Shown: positions 38,583 to 48,479, numbered from the stretch's first letter. The stretch is DNA of 64,000 bases from CAWACP01 sp963780655 (GCA_963780655.1 CAWACP010000006.1:1-64000); one strand, 5' to 3'. Program-made: numbers and translations. The notes: generated by a model not told the origin, from the sequence alone.

Positions 38583-39392
38583 TCACCGGTTTTCGTAGTT
38601 GACTTTCGAATCCGCATCGAATTTGCGGTAGTTCGTGTACCGTGCGGTGTACACATATCGCACCGGCTCCGCCGTGTCGAGCATTTCCGCCTGAACCAGC
38701 GAAGGCATCCAATACTCCTTCCCCCCGATGACGGCCTTCGTCAGGTCCACTGAATAGGTGAACACTTTATTCTTCAGCCCAAGGTTGGGTGAGCGGGTTT
38801 GAAACCGGGTCACGCTGAAGCTCTCGCTATCGATCGACATATCGCCGGTTTCACCTTCGCGGTTCTCTCCACACACTCCGCCGAGTTCCTTCACGTTCGG
38901 TTTTGCCGCAAACGTGACCCGCAAAACCGAACCGGCTTTCGACGAGTCCGGCGGCGCCTCGAGCTGGTACGTGTAGCAGCGGACGTTATCGACTGCGAAG
39001 ATCTCAAAAGCGTCGTCAACGCCGTTGGGAAGCGTGAGCGGCCCCTTGAATTCTTTGGCGCTGGAAGGCTTACCGTTGAGGGTTCGGAGTTCTCGCGTCT
39101 CTTTGAAAGGGGATTTGCCCTCGTCGTGCTGCCTCTTTCGCTCGACGCGGAAGGAAGCTTCCGCGGTGGCCTGCCGTTCCACGTGGCCGCGGGTGAGTTT
39201 CTGCGAGCTCAGTGATTCATCACAAATACAATCCGGCAGAGACGCCTCATACGATGCCTTCTCGGCCTGCACGCGCGACAGAATCTCCTCCACGGAGATC
39301 TGCTTTTCCTGCGCGGCCGCCGGCCAGGCCGCCAACACCAGCAATGCCGAAAGGCGGCCGAGGGTCGAAGAAATCCGGCAAGCGATGGTCAC
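38583..39392 (-). CDS. Exported unknown protein
   Basis: 269 residues from GTG 39392 (TIACRISSTLGRLSALLVLA), with a signal peptide ending near AAWPAAAQEK. A longer frame to 39536 overlaps the efflux gene and is less likely. The mature part is a beta-rich domain: CDESLSSQKLTRGHVERQAT, FEIFAVDNVRCYTYQLEAPP, YTARYTNYRKFDADSKVNYE. The pattern resembles outer-membrane-lipoprotein carriers or acidobacterial secreted beta proteins. It follows the efflux pump gene by 23 bases, so it may be the last gene of that operon. Confidence 0.65.
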   Translation of the reverse strand: MTIACRISSTLGRLSALLVLAAWPAAAQEKQISVEEILSRVQAEKASYEASLPDCICDESLSSQKLTRGHVERQATAEASFRVERKRQHDEGKSPFKETRELRTLNGKPSSAKEFKGPLTLPNGVDDAFEIFAVDNVRCYTYQLEAPPDSSKAGSVLRVTFAAKPNVKELGGVCGENREGETGDMSIDSESFSVTRFQTRSPNLGLKNKVFTYSVDLTKAVIGGKEYWMPSLVQAEMLDTAEPVRYVYTARYTNYRKFDADSKVNYENR

Positions 39393-39415
39393 AGCATAGT
39401 AGTGTACAGCGCCGG

Positions 39416-42400
39416 TCACTTCGCCAGGTAATAATGCACCGCCGGCGTGACGATCAGCGACAGCACCATAGACGCCAGAATCCCGCCGATCACCGCAATG
39501 GCCAGCGGCTGCAGCATCTGCGAGCCCGCGCCCCACGCGAACGCGAGCGGGATCATGCCAGCCACGGTCGCCAGCGCGGTCATCATGATGGGACGAAGAC
39601 GACGCTCGCCGGCCAGCACCATGGCCTGCTCCGGAGTGCTCCCTTCACGGCGGAAGCGCGTGTCCGCATCCAGCAGCAGAATGCCGTTCTTCGCGACAAT
39701 TCCGATCACCATGATCAGCCCCATGAACGATGACAGGTTGAAGGTGGTCCCGGTGATCAGCAGCGCGAAGAAAACGCCGGAGGTGGAAAGCAGCGCCGAG
39801 GCGAGGATCGCGGCGGGCGCGGAGAACGTGCCGAACTCGAACAGGAGGACGATGAACACCAGCAGCACCGCCAGCACCAGCACTACTGCCAGATCGTGAA
39901 ACGATCGCTGCTGCTCGGCGTACGCGCCGCCGTACTCGACGCGTATAGTCGGCGGGAGGCCCAGCGTCCGCAACTTCTTCTGCACCGCCGCGATGCCCGT
40001 CCCAAGGCTGATGCCCTCCAGCCGCGAGGTCACCTCCACGTCGCGCTGCAGATTCTGCCGGATGATCTCGGTCTCGCCGGGGATCTCCACCACCGACGCG
40101 AGCTCGCCCAGGGTCGCGGTCTTTCCGGTAGAGCTCACCAGCACCGTGTTCCTGATTGCGTCGAGCGATTCCCGCGTGTAATCGGGGAAGCGTACGCGCA
40201 CCGTATACGAGCGGTCGTTGGTCACCACCGGATTCGGACCGGGCTCGCCCTGCAGAATCGCGCTGGCATCCAGCTCCACCTCGTCCGGTGAGAAGCCGGA
40301 CCGCGCCACCACCGCCGGGTCCACGTGGTATTCGATCGCCGGACCGCTGATGGTGTTGTCGATGCCATTGAGAATGTCCACCACGCCAGGAATTGTTTTG
40401 ATCGCATCCGCCACCTTAGGCGCCCACGTCATCAGGGCGTTCGCGTCGGGCGAGAACAATTTGATGTCAACGGGCTGCGGCGAGCTGGTCAGATCGCCGA
40501 TCATGTCCTGCAGCGTCTGCGAGAACTCGATGTCCAGCGTCGGATAGGCTTTCGTCACCTTCTCACGCACATCCTCGATGACGTCGTCAATTGGACGACG
40601 GCCGCTGTGCTTCAGCTTCACGGAGATGTCGCCGGTGTTCGCCTCGGTCACCGTAGCGAGGCCGAGCTGCAGTCCGGTCCGCCGCGACGTGCCCTCGACG
40701 TCGGGCATCGAGCGAACGATGCGCTCCACGCCCGAAATGACGCGATTCGTTTCGGCCAGGGACGATCCCGCGGGCATAATGTAGTCGAGAATGAATCCGC
40801 CTTCGTCCATGGCGGGCAGCAGATCGGAGCCCAGGCCTTTATAGCAGAAGTACGATGCAACCACCAGCAGGACGGCGATCATGGCGGTCGCCCAGCGGTA
40901 TTTGATGGTGGCCCGCAGAGCGCGTTCATAAACAGGAATAATGCGGCCAATAAATCCGCGCCGTTCCGCGTGTTCCTCGGGCTGCTCGCTGCGGCGCTTG
41001 CGCAGGAGGAAGTGGCTGAGCGTGGGCGTCCAGGTGAGCGCCAGGCCAAGAGACGTCAGCAGCGCAGCGGCCACGGTCACCGCGAGAGCGCGGAAGAACA
41101 CGCCCGTCACGCCGGTGATGGAGATGAGCGGCAGGAAGACGACGATAGGAGTGACCGTGGAACCGATCAGGGGAACGCGAATCTCGGCCAGTGCGCTGCG
41201 GACGGCTTCCCCGCGCGATTGTCCCGAATCGCGGTGCATGACGATGTTCTCCACCACCACGATGGCGTCGTCAATCACCAGGCCGACGGCCGCGGCAAGC
41301 CCGCCGAGGGTCATCAGATTGAAGCTTTCGCCGAGCACCCGCAGGCCGATGAAGGTGATGCCGATGGTAGCGGGAATCACCAGGCCGGCCACCAGCGACG
41401 TCCCCCAGTCGCGCAGGAACATAACCAGAATGATGGAAGCCAGAATCAGACCCAGTACGATGGCGTCGCGCACGCTCTTGATGGAATCGCTGACAATCTC
41501 CGACTGGTCGTAGAACACGCCGAGATCCACTCCGCGCGGCAGCGACCGTCGAATCTGGTCGATCTGCGCGTGAACGGCATCAGCGACGGCGATGGTATTG
41601 CTGATCGGCTGCCGATATACGTTCAGCAGCACCGCCGGCCGGGTATTTGCCGTCACGATGGTGTACACCGGCTCCACAGACGGCCTCACCTCACCGATAT
41701 CGGCAATGCGTACGGGTACGCCGGCGTTGGTGGTCTTTACCACCATCGAGGCCACGTCGGACGCGTTGTGCGCCTGTCCGCTCACCAGGCTGAGAATCAG
41801 CTGGTGACGCGCCTCCATCAATCCGGGCGAATCGATCATGTTGCTGCGGCGAAGAGCGTCAACGATGGCCGGAACCGTCACCGAGGAACGGACCAGCTTG
41901 CCCGGGTCGGCCAGAATCTCGAACTCGGGAACCTGCCCGCCCTGGACGATTACCGTGGAAACGCCCGGCAGGCGATTCAGCCGTGGCTGCAGATCGTAGG
42001 TCGACATTTCCCAGAGCTGCGTCTGCGGTACGGTGGCCGACGTGAGGCTGTAACCCATGATGGGAAACGCCGCGAACGTGAGGCGTTTCGCGGTTACTTT
42101 GGCGGTGGGCGGGAGAGAGGACTGCACGGTGGCCAGAGCCGAATTCACCAGCGTCAGCGTCTGGAACATGTCCACGGACCAGGAGAAGAACAGGTCGATT
42201 TCCGCAGATCCGCGACTGGTGATCGACTGGACGCGCTCCAGACCCTGCACGGTGTTCACAGCTTCCTCGAGAGGCCGCGTGACCGTCACCAGCATCTGAT
42301 CGATAGGCGCCACGCCATTGTCCACGCCCACAACAATTCTGGGAAAGTCGGTTTCCGGGAAGACGGAAACGGAGATGCCGAACGCTACATAGACGCCTGC

Positions 42401-42490
42401 CGCAATCAGCGTGATGATGACGAAGATAATCGGCCGGGCGTGCCGCGCGGTCCAGTGCTCCGCTTCAGGCGGCCGCCGATCGTCGCTCAT
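39416..42490 (-). CDS. RND efflux transporter, inner-membrane pump (AcrB/HAE1-like)
   Basis: 1024 residues, the standard RND length. It exports hydrophobic compounds with proton influx. Visible features are the N-terminal transmembrane segment (PIIFVIITLIAAGVYVAFGI), the periplasmic porter region, the TM4 proton relay GLAAAVGLVIDDAIVVVENI (paired Asp), and the second half repeat with AILASALLSTSGVFFALLIT and the GIVAKNGILLLD region. The paired Asp and GIVAKNGILL favour an HAE1-type organic-solute pump over a metal CusA-type. It overlaps the adaptor as ATGA at 42487-42490 and is preceded by adaptor and outer-membrane factor. Substrate unknown. Confidence 0.9.
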   Translation of the reverse strand: MSDDRRPPEAEHWTARHARPIIFVIITLIAAGVYVAFGISVSVFPETDFPRIVVGVDNGVAPIDQMLVTVTRPLEEAVNTVQGLERVQSITSRGSAEIDLFFSWSVDMFQTLTLVNSALATVQSSLPPTAKVTAKRLTFAAFPIMGYSLTSATVPQTQLWEMSTYDLQPRLNRLPGVSTVIVQGGQVPEFEILADPGKLVRSSVTVPAIVDALRRSNMIDSPGLMEARHQLILSLVSGQAHNASDVASMVVKTTNAGVPVRIADIGEVRPSVEPVYTIVTANTRPAVLLNVYRQPISNTIAVADAVHAQIDQIRRSLPRGVDLGVFYDQSEIVSDSIKSVRDAIVLGLILASIILVMFLRDWGTSLVAGLVIPATIGITFIGLRVLGESFNLMTLGGLAAAVGLVIDDAIVVVENIVMHRDSGQSRGEAVRSALAEIRVPLIGSTVTPIVVFLPLISITGVTGVFFRALAVTVAAALLTSLGLALTWTPTLSHFLLRKRRSEQPEEHAERRGFIGRIIPVYERALRATIKYRWATAMIAVLLVVASYFCYKGLGSDLLPAMDEGGFILDYIMPAGSSLAETNRVISGVERIVRSMPDVEGTSRRTGLQLGLATVTEANTGDISVKLKHSGRRPIDDVIEDVREKVTKAYPTLDIEFSQTLQDMIGDLTSSPQPVDIKLFSPDANALMTWAPKVADAIKTIPGVVDILNGIDNTISGPAIEYHVDPAVVARSGFSPDEVELDASAILQGEPGPNPVVTNDRSYTVRVRFPDYTRESLDAIRNTVLVSSTGKTATLGELASVVEIPGETEIIRQNLQRDVEVTSRLEGISLGTGIAAVQKKLRTLGLPPTIRVEYGGAYAEQQRSFHDLAVVLVLAVLLVFIVLLFEFGTFSAPAAILASALLSTSGVFFALLITGTTFNLSSFMGLIMVIGIVAKNGILLLDADTRFRREGSTPEQAMVLAGERRLRPIMMTALATVAGMIPLAFAWGAGSQMLQPLAIAVIGGILASMVLSLIVTPAVHYYLAK

Positions 42491-43863
42491 TTGTCGCCGG
42501 CCTCGCCCTTGTCCTCTGCGCCGGGCTTCTGCACATTCACCCTGGCGCCGTCCTGCACGCCCACTCCGCCCACGGTGACCACGCTGTCGCCTTCATTCAC
42601 GCCGCTGACGATCTGCACGTTGTCGCCGTCGTGCACGCCGGTCTGCACCTTGCGTTCATGCGCCACGTTGTCCGCAGTGACCACGAGTACCTCCGTGGAG
42701 CCGTCCTGAGCCGACAGAATGGCCGCGTTCGGGACTACCAGCGCGTTCGGGATGGTTTGTGCGAGCATGCTGGCCTGTACGGCCGCGCCCGGTTTCAGCA
42801 GCCCTCGCGGATTCGGCGCCTCGACCCAGATCTCGACGGTTGTGCTCTGCGGATCCACTGCCGGACTGACCACCGAGATTTTCCCGTCCAGGTCTCCGTT
42901 GGGCGCGTGAATGGTTGCCGGGGAGCCCGGATGCAGCTGGTTGGCCTCACTGACAGGAACGTTGACTCGCGCAATCACGCTGGAGATGTCCATTACCTGC
43001 AGCAGAGCCGACCCCGCGTTAGCCATCTCCCCCGGATAGAGCGGCCGGTCGGCAATGACGCCGTTGATGGGACTACGGATCTCCGAATAAGCGACCTGCG
43101 CTTCGGCGCCCTGATAGCGCCCGCGCGCCGATTCCACCTGCGCCGCCGCGCCCTTCGCCTGCTCCGCGCTGCCCGGACCCCTGAAGGTCTGCAAATGCTT
43201 CAGCGCGGTCTCGTACTGGCTGCGCGCCTGGGCCAGAGATACAGCCGCGTCGTCCACCAACTTGCGCGCGATGGCGCCTTCGCGGAGCAGTTGCGCACGG
43301 CTGTCGTACACCTTTTGCGCGGCATCGAGGGCCTCCTTCGCCGCATCCACGTCCTGCTGCGCTTTGGTCATCTCATCGGGCAGCGTAGCCGCCGTGACCG
43401 CGCGGTAGTTCGCTTCGGCCTGATCGAACTGGCCCTTGTTGTCCACGGCCGCCGCTGCGAGATCGCGATCCTCGAGCTGTGCGAGCAACTGGCCGGCGCG
43501 CACGCGATCGCCGCGATTCACGAAGAACCGCTTGACCGGCGCGCTGATCTTGGGCATGATGTTCGACTGGTCGCGCGGGTACAGGACGCCGTTGGCGGTG
43601 ATCATGCGGCGGACGGTTGCGCGCGTAACGGGAGCAACCTGCACCGGCACGACGGGCTCCGCCTCGGCTTCCTTCTTCGCGCCGCATCCGGCGAGAAGCA
43701 GGCACGCGAAAACCGCGATATAGCGAACAGCTAGCCTTGTGGGGCAGGCCCCCGGCCTGCGGCCGACGCCCTCGTCGGCCTGTTCAGATGTTCGGAGTGC
43801 CGGGTCCGGGAGGCCCGCCGCAGGCGAGGCGCCTGCCCCACAAAGCGATCGATTCGTCCTCAC
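42487..43863 (-). CDS. RND membrane fusion (adaptor) protein
   Basis: 458 residues. It links the pump to the outer-membrane channel. The core is HlyD/AcrA-like: PVQVAPVTRATVRRMITANG (lipoyl half), a helical hairpin (YDSRAQLLREGAIARKLVDD), GVIADRPLYPGEMANAG (second lipoyl half) and VVTVGGVGVQDGARVNVQKP. The N-terminus is odd. The GTG start at 43863 couples to the TolC-like stop, but the lipoprotein signal (VRYIAVFACLLLAGCG) begins only at about residue 46. The first 45 codons are mostly a dispersed repeat inserted in frame. Confidence 0.9.
   Translation of the reverse strand: MRTNRSLCGAGASPAAGLPDPALRTSEQADEGVGRRPGACPTRLAVRYIAVFACLLLAGCGAKKEAEAEPVVPVQVAPVTRATVRRMITANGVLYPRDQSNIMPKISAPVKRFFVNRGDRVRAGQLLAQLEDRDLAAAAVDNKGQFDQAEANYRAVTAATLPDEMTKAQQDVDAAKEALDAAQKVYDSRAQLLREGAIARKLVDDAAVSLAQARSQYETALKHLQTFRGPGSAEQAKGAAAQVESARGRYQGAEAQVAYSEIRSPINGVIADRPLYPGEMANAGSALLQVMDISSVIARVNVPVSEANQLHPGSPATIHAPNGDLDGKISVVSPAVDPQSTTVEIWVEAPNPRGLLKPGAAVQASMLAQTIPNALVVPNAAILSAQDGSTEVLVVTADNVAHERKVQTGVHDGDNVQIVSGVNEGDSVVTVGGVGVQDGARVNVQKPGAEDKGEAGDK
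43738..43843. repeat. Dispersed GTGGGGCAG repeat inside adaptor 5' end
   Basis: Perfect 13-base inverted ends ttgtggggcaggc (43738-43750) and gcctgccccacaa (43831-43843). The right part, read inverted, is nearly identical (one base) to 61564-61596. It lies in frame within codons about 8 to 42 of the adaptor gene. Confidence 0.85.
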
Positions 43864-45221
43864 AGTGCCCCCGCCATGGTTTGAATCGTCGCCAGCGCAA
43901 CCGCGTATCGCACCAATCCATCGTCGTAAGCGGTGCGAGCCTGCGCCAGCGTGCTCTGCGCATCCACCACTTCCAGCGCCGTGGCCTCGCCCGCCTGATA
44001 CCGCAACAACGTCAGCCGCAGGCTCTCGCGCGAAAGCTCCACCGATCGGCGCAGCGAGTCCAACTGAGAACGCGCAGTCTGCGCCTCCAGATAAGATGTG
44101 CCGATGTCTGCATACAACTGCCGCCGCGTCACCGACAGCTCCATCTGCGCCTGCTGGCGCTGCAGCTCGGCCTGCCTGACTTTACTGCGCGTCGCCCCCC
44201 AATTCCAGATCGGGAAGGTGAGCGAAGCCTGTCCTGAGTAACCGAGCCGCTGGCGTCCTTCCGGGTCCTCCGCGGCGATCTGGTTCGCATCGATGCCGTA
44301 GAAAAAATCCATGCTGAACACAGGCAAATACCCTGCCCGGGCCGAAGCGACGCCCCAGTTTCCCTGGACCACGGAAGCCTGGGCCGCCCGCAGATCCGGA
44401 CTGTGGCTCAGGGCCGCCGCGCGAAATTCCTCCAGCGGCATCAGGGGCGCCGCAGTGTCCGGCAGGTCGGTCACCTGAAACGCCTGGTCGACTGTGGGGA
44501 ACATCAGCACGCCCAGCGCCACCCGCGCCTTTTCCTCATTCACGTCGGCGTCCTGCACATCGCGCCTGCGCTGTTCCACCTGCAGTTCGGCCTTTACGAC
44601 GTCGGCATGCGCCACCTCGCCGCCGGCTTCCTGTTTGCGCGTGATGTCCAGAAACCGTTCCGCCTCCGCCAGCGTCTGGCGCGCGTTGGCCAGCTTCCGC
44701 GTTGCGGTGATCATCGCGTACCAGGCCTGCACCACGGTGGCCACCAAACCGCGAGCCGCGATCTCCTGTTTGGCACGAGCCACCGCCTCAGCGGCGATCG
44801 AACGCCGGTAATCCGCGCGCTTCGAAAGCGAGTAATCGTCGTGAACGACGCCCCAGATGTTGTACACGTGGACGCCGTCATTGGCCACGAAGATTCCCGA
44901 AGGAGTGCCGTTCCCCTCCGTATAAATGTACTGATCGAAGGCGTTGAGCGTGGGCAGCATGGCGGCCTTCGCCTGCACCCGGTCTTCATGGGCCAGAGCG
45001 GTGGCGAACACGGCGGTCTGATATTGCAGGTTGAAATTCCGTGCGCGCGTGAGCGCGTCCTGCAGTGTAATACTAACCGCGGCTGGCGCAGTGTTCGCGG
45101 TGTCCGCGGCCGCGCCGGGCTGAGGCTGCTGGCCGGCAGCCGCGCCGCCCTGATCATTCTGCCCCGGGGCTGGACCACAACACAGCGCGATGGCAACGAG
45201 AAAACCGAGATATCTCCTCAT
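43860..45221 (-). CDS. Outer-membrane efflux protein (TolC family)
   Basis: 453 residues. It starts MRRYLGFLVAIALCCGPAPG with a signal peptide. Two repeats of the outer-membrane efflux fold are visible: SITLQDALTRARNFNLQYQT...AMLPTLNAFDQYIYTEG and the second half with LRAAQASVVQGNWGVASARA, LTLLRYQAGEATALEVVDAQ. It forms the trimeric exit duct for the RND pump. It is the first gene of the efflux operon and its stop overlaps the adaptor start (GTGA). The Pro/Gln-rich stretch after the signal (GGAAAGQQPQPGAAAD) is a typical linker. Confidence 0.9.
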   Translation of the reverse strand: MRRYLGFLVAIALCCGPAPGQNDQGGAAAGQQPQPGAAADTANTAPAAVSITLQDALTRARNFNLQYQTAVFATALAHEDRVQAKAAMLPTLNAFDQYIYTEGNGTPSGIFVANDGVHVYNIWGVVHDDYSLSKRADYRRSIAAEAVARAKQEIAARGLVATVVQAWYAMITATRKLANARQTLAEAERFLDITRKQEAGGEVAHADVVKAELQVEQRRRDVQDADVNEEKARVALGVLMFPTVDQAFQVTDLPDTAAPLMPLEEFRAAALSHSPDLRAAQASVVQGNWGVASARAGYLPVFSMDFFYGIDANQIAAEDPEGRQRLGYSGQASLTFPIWNWGATRSKVRQAELQRQQAQMELSVTRRQLYADIGTSYLEAQTARSQLDSLRRSVELSRESLRLTLLRYQAGEATALEVVDAQSTLAQARTAYDDGLVRYAVALATIQTMAGAL

Positions 45222-45262
45222 CCGGTGGCTACAAAGGCAGGATACACGAGAGAGCGCTCAAA

Positions 45263-46216
45263 TCAGCGTCCCCACGCAAGCGCCACCGCGTAAGTGCCGG
45301 AGCCGGGCTGGATCTGCGGCACGATCCGAGGTTCGAATGCCGCGGGGTGACTGTGGATGGCGTGGTCCATGTGCGTCCGGTAGACGGAGTGGCCGATAAA
45401 CCAGCCCATCGCTCCGCCGCATACCAGGTCCGATGCGTAGTGGCGATTGGCCGCGTATCGCGCAACGCTGATGGCGCCCGCCAGCCCGTATACCAGATAC
45501 GGAACCCACTTGTGCGCGTGGTATTCGCTGGCGATCACCGCTGCCAGCGACCATGATTCGATGGCATGTCCGGAGGGAAATGAAGCGCCTCCGTCAAAGA
45601 ACTCGCCTGGCTCCTTCGGCGAATCGGGACGGTTGCGGCCCGCGGCGGTCTTGAGCACTTCCTGCACGATGAGAGAATCGAGCAGCGCCTCCGCCCCGAG
45701 CACGCCTGTTTCGCGCGCCGTTTCTTTGTCCGCCACGACGCCTATGGTGTAGAACGCCGCCACTTCCGGCAGAACCGTGTATACGGCGCCGGCATCCGAG
45801 ATGTCGTTGCCGGACGAGAGCTGCAATGAACTGTGTTCGATGCGGTGCTGGAGATAATGATCGCTGGCAACCAGACCGGCGGTGACGCCCCCGAACAGGA
45901 TCCACCACTTTGCGTTCCGTCGATTCATGTGGAACGGGCTGGTCCAGATCTGCTTCTGGTCGAGCAGAATATTGCCCGCGAGCTTGATGGTGAGCGGCTT
46001 TACGGACTCGGTGTCACCCGGGTAGTAGACGCGATCGCGCTGGTCCTCAATCGGGTTCGGAACCTTTTTCGGGGGAGCCACATCCGACGGATTCGATGCG
46101 ATTGCCTGCGCGGTAAGACTCGCTGCGCTCAGTGCGGCAGCCATCTCCTGTCCGCTGGCTGAATATGGGACAGCCAGCGTGGCCGCCACCGCGGCTGCGC
46201 ACAATCCGGTCCTCAC
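45263..46216 (-). CDS. PAP2-family phosphatase
   Basis: 317 residues with an N-terminal signal (MRTGLCAAAVAATLAVPYSA). The three PAP2 signature regions are present: KTAAGRNRP, FPSGHAIESW and ARYAANRHYASDLVCG (Arg, catalytic His, Asp). Transmembrane-like segments flank them (WWILFGGVTAGLVASDHYL, LVYGLAGAISVARY). It probably dephosphorylates lipid phosphates such as undecaprenyl pyrophosphate, or is an acidobacterial secreted variant. It lies 41 bases upstream of the efflux operon, on the same strand, and is divergent from holB. Confidence 0.9.
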   Translation of the reverse strand: MRTGLCAAAVAATLAVPYSASGQEMAAALSAASLTAQAIASNPSDVAPPKKVPNPIEDQRDRVYYPGDTESVKPLTIKLAGNILLDQKQIWTSPFHMNRRNAKWWILFGGVTAGLVASDHYLQHRIEHSSLQLSSGNDISDAGAVYTVLPEVAAFYTIGVVADKETARETGVLGAEALLDSLIVQEVLKTAAGRNRPDSPKEPGEFFDGGASFPSGHAIESWSLAAVIASEYHAHKWVPYLVYGLAGAISVARYAANRHYASDLVCGGAMGWFIGHSVYRTHMDHAIHSHPAAFEPRIVPQIQPGSGTYAVALAWGR

Positions 46217-46258
46217 ATCTGGTCAGACGCAAATTCGATAAATTTCTTTCACCTCGCT

Positions 46259-47299
46259 ATGCTGAAAACAGCTCCGATGTTTCCCGATTTCTTCGGCAAT
46301 TCCGGCGTCGCTGAGGCCCTGTTCGCGCTGACGAGGCAGGATCGAATCCCCCAAACCATTCTTCTGGACGGGCCTGAAGGCATCGGCAAGGCCACGCTGG
46401 TACGGCGCTTTGCGGCTGCATTACTCAGCGGCGCGAACAAGATAGAGCAGGACGATCTGAGCCTTCCCGCCAACGCCGCCATGGTCGCGGACCGCGAGAA
46501 GTGGACCGCCGAAAAGCGCAACGAAGATCCTCTCCTGTTCGCCAGCCAGCCGGACTTCGTGACGTTTGCTCCCGACGGCCCGTTGCGACAAATCACCATG
46601 CAGCAGATTCGCCTGCTGCGCGATTACGCTCGTCTCAATCCGCTGCACGGCGACCGGCGCGTGTTTCTGATCGACCGTATCGACCGCGCCAACGAGCAGG
46701 CTGCGAACTCGTTGCTGAAGACGCTGGAAGAGCCGCCGGCGCACCTCATCGTCTTCATGACGGCGGAGAACCCCTACGATCTGCTGCCTACCATCCGCTC
46801 CCGCGCGGTGTCGTTTCATCTCTCGCCGCTGGCTGAAACAGATATGGCGGCGTTCGCCCGCGCGCGCGGCCTCGATCACGCGGAGAGGCGCATCGCGCTG
46901 GCGGACGGCAGCCCGGGCATGGCCGTATCGCTCGATCTCGATACCTACGACCAGCGGCGCGCCGGAATGTTGACCTTTCTCGAGGCGGCCTGCGGCGTGG
47001 CTCCGTTCTCAGCGTGGCTGAAGGATGCGGAATCCATCGCCGCGCGGCGCGACAAGCTGGAAGGCTATCTGAACGTGCTCTATATCCTGCTCGAGGACGT
47101 GCTGCTCACCCCGCATCATCCGGAGCGCGTGCGCAATCGCGACATCGCCGACCAGTTGCAGCGCATCGCGCAGGCGGCCGGCTTCGAGTGGCTCAACAGC
47201 GCGGTGAAGAAGGTGGACGAGTTGTATGAGCTGCTGCGCCGCAACATTCAGAAGAGCGTCGCGCTGGACGCACTGCTGCTCTCGCTGCGGACCGCGTAG
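46259..47299 (+). CDS. holB: DNA polymerase III delta-prime subunit
   Basis: 346 residues. It is a clamp-loader subunit of the replisome. Features are Walker A LLDGPEGIGKATLVRRF, an insert where a zinc module often lies (here without the cysteines), DRRVFLIDRIDRANEQAANS, the SRC-like LLKTLEEPPAHLIVF and TIRSRAVSFHLSPL. An intact Walker A is unusual for delta-prime and may reflect dnaX-like ancestry, but the length and lack of a tau region favour holB. ATG 46259 was chosen; 46277 is also possible. Its last 52 bases overlap the protease gene on the opposite strand. Confidence 0.85.
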   Translation: MLKTAPMFPDFFGNSGVAEALFALTRQDRIPQTILLDGPEGIGKATLVRRFAAALLSGANKIEQDDLSLPANAAMVADREKWTAEKRNEDPLLFASQPDFVTFAPDGPLRQITMQQIRLLRDYARLNPLHGDRRVFLIDRIDRANEQAANSLLKTLEEPPAHLIVFMTAENPYDLLPTIRSRAVSFHLSPLAETDMAAFARARGLDHAERRIALADGSPGMAVSLDLDTYDQRRAGMLTFLEAACGVAPFSAWLKDAESIAARRDKLEGYLNVLYILLEDVLLTPHHPERVRNRDIADQLQRIAQAAGFEWLNSAVKKVDELYELLRRNIQKSVALDALLLSLRTA

Positions 47300-47961
47300 G
47301 AGATTTCTTCGTGGGGCAGGGGCCGACTCTTTGAGGACATCGCCTGACGCAGCTCATGGAGCCGGCTCAGGTCCGACACATCGTTGTTGTCGAGAAATTC
47401 GGTGCCCTCGATATCAAGAAAGTACATCACCGAGTGGATGTTCGCGTTATGTTTGAGCCCCAGCATGTGACCCAGTTCGTGCACCGCTGCGCCGTAGATC
47501 TCAGCGCTGCTCATTTGTTTCGCCGCCGCGGAACTAACGGCGATTTTCCCGCCAAAACCGGTCCAGGACGTGAGTTGCGCTCGCGCTACGGTCCCGGCAT
47601 TGAAAATATCCGGGCCCCCATCGATGATCCTGACCGCACAAACGTTGAGGTCGGCTTCCTCGTGGAAATTAGCGGCCAGCACGGTATTCCAGAAACCGAG
47701 CGCCCGTCGAAATCCATCCGCCCAGGGCTCGGCAGCATCGATCCTGACCCCGACATCCCCAAGGGAGAAGTTTCGTAAATCGTTGTGTTTCGCGCACGAT
47801 ACATCCGGGCTCGTCCAGTTCGATCGGGCCCGGTCGCTGGCGTGTGTGGGAACCGGAGTGTTCTCGAGCCTGCGTGCGTCGCGCACAGCATCGACTTGAG
47901 CCCGGTTATGTTGCGCCACCCAAATGAGGTTCGGAAAGAGGATGACCAGTGTGAGTAGCAA
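47248..47961 (-). CDS. Matrixin-like zinc metalloprotease
   Basis: 237 residues. The catalytic site is complete: AAVHELGHMLGLKHNANIHS followed by a Met-turn (SVMYFLDIEG), which defines metzincins of the M10/M12 type. The N-terminal MLLTLVILFPNLIWVAQHNR is a signal or anchor. VGVRIDAAEPWADGFRRALG resembles the matrixin N-terminal strands. The short C-terminus is Ser-rich. It converges on holB and overlaps it by 52 bases. A fragment of the GTGGGGCAG repeat lies inside the overlap end. Secreted or periplasmic; substrate unknown. Confidence 0.75.
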   Translation of the reverse strand: MLLTLVILFPNLIWVAQHNRAQVDAVRDARRLENTPVPTHASDRARSNWTSPDVSCAKHNDLRNFSLGDVGVRIDAAEPWADGFRRALGFWNTVLAANFHEEADLNVCAVRIIDGGPDIFNAGTVARAQLTSWTGFGGKIAVSSAAAKQMSSAEIYGAAVHELGHMLGLKHNANIHSVMYFLDIEGTEFLDNNDVSDLSRLHELRQAMSSKSRPLPHEEISYAVRSESSSASSATLF

Positions 47962-48479
47962 GCTATCTTATCGGCACTTTCGTCTCTGAAGTTCGCAATG
48001 TAACGGCCAAAAACGTTGCGTCTTCACAATCAATCGCTTGCGCTTCTGTCTGATCGGAAGAACACTGCCGTCCCTCGGCGGATGATGAACGCGAATGCCG
48101 AAATTCGGCTCGCGCCAGGAGCCGGAAGTAATCGCCGATTCGTCTGGAACGCAGCCCGGGCTGCGCTGCCGGTTGCCGGGACGCCTTTAATATCCTTGTC
48201 GTCATTTGCCGGCTCTGACGCAGGCCCGGCCAGAGGGCGCCCGGGCGGACAGCCCGCCCCCCCCAAAAGGCCGATCGGCGCTACCGGTCCATATGACGGA
48301 ACTCGCGTGACCAGAGGAGGATACTGCAGCGACTCCGGCAGCCATACCCTTTCGCGGGTCGGCAGATAACCAGCAGCGCGCGGATGCTTCGCGGCCAGCT
48401 CATCGCCGCTCATCGATTGCGAGTTGTTCGTATCGCTTCCGGGGATTCGCGTAGACCGCAGCGAGAGCGTGCGCCGAAG
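47962..48479. other. Intergenic, no supported gene
   Basis: Frames of about 80 to 127 codons exist on both strands, but they lack ribosome sites and their composition (Pro/Arg/Gly-rich) looks like shadow coding. A GC-rich stretch with a run of eight C (48256-48263) lies between them. No clear RNA or promoter. Confidence 0.35.

Noticed and set aside
38393..39536. Start of the exported protein at 39536
   Set aside because: The extension lies inside the efflux gene and pushes the signal peptide to residue 49; GTG 39392 places it at the N-terminus.
40325..42709. 794-codon plus-strand open frame
   Set aside because: Antisense shadow of the RND pump; the minus-strand gene has full transporter motifs.
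46259..47299. dnaX instead of holB
   Set aside because: No tau-type C-terminus, short length, and the zinc module is absent; delta-prime fits better.
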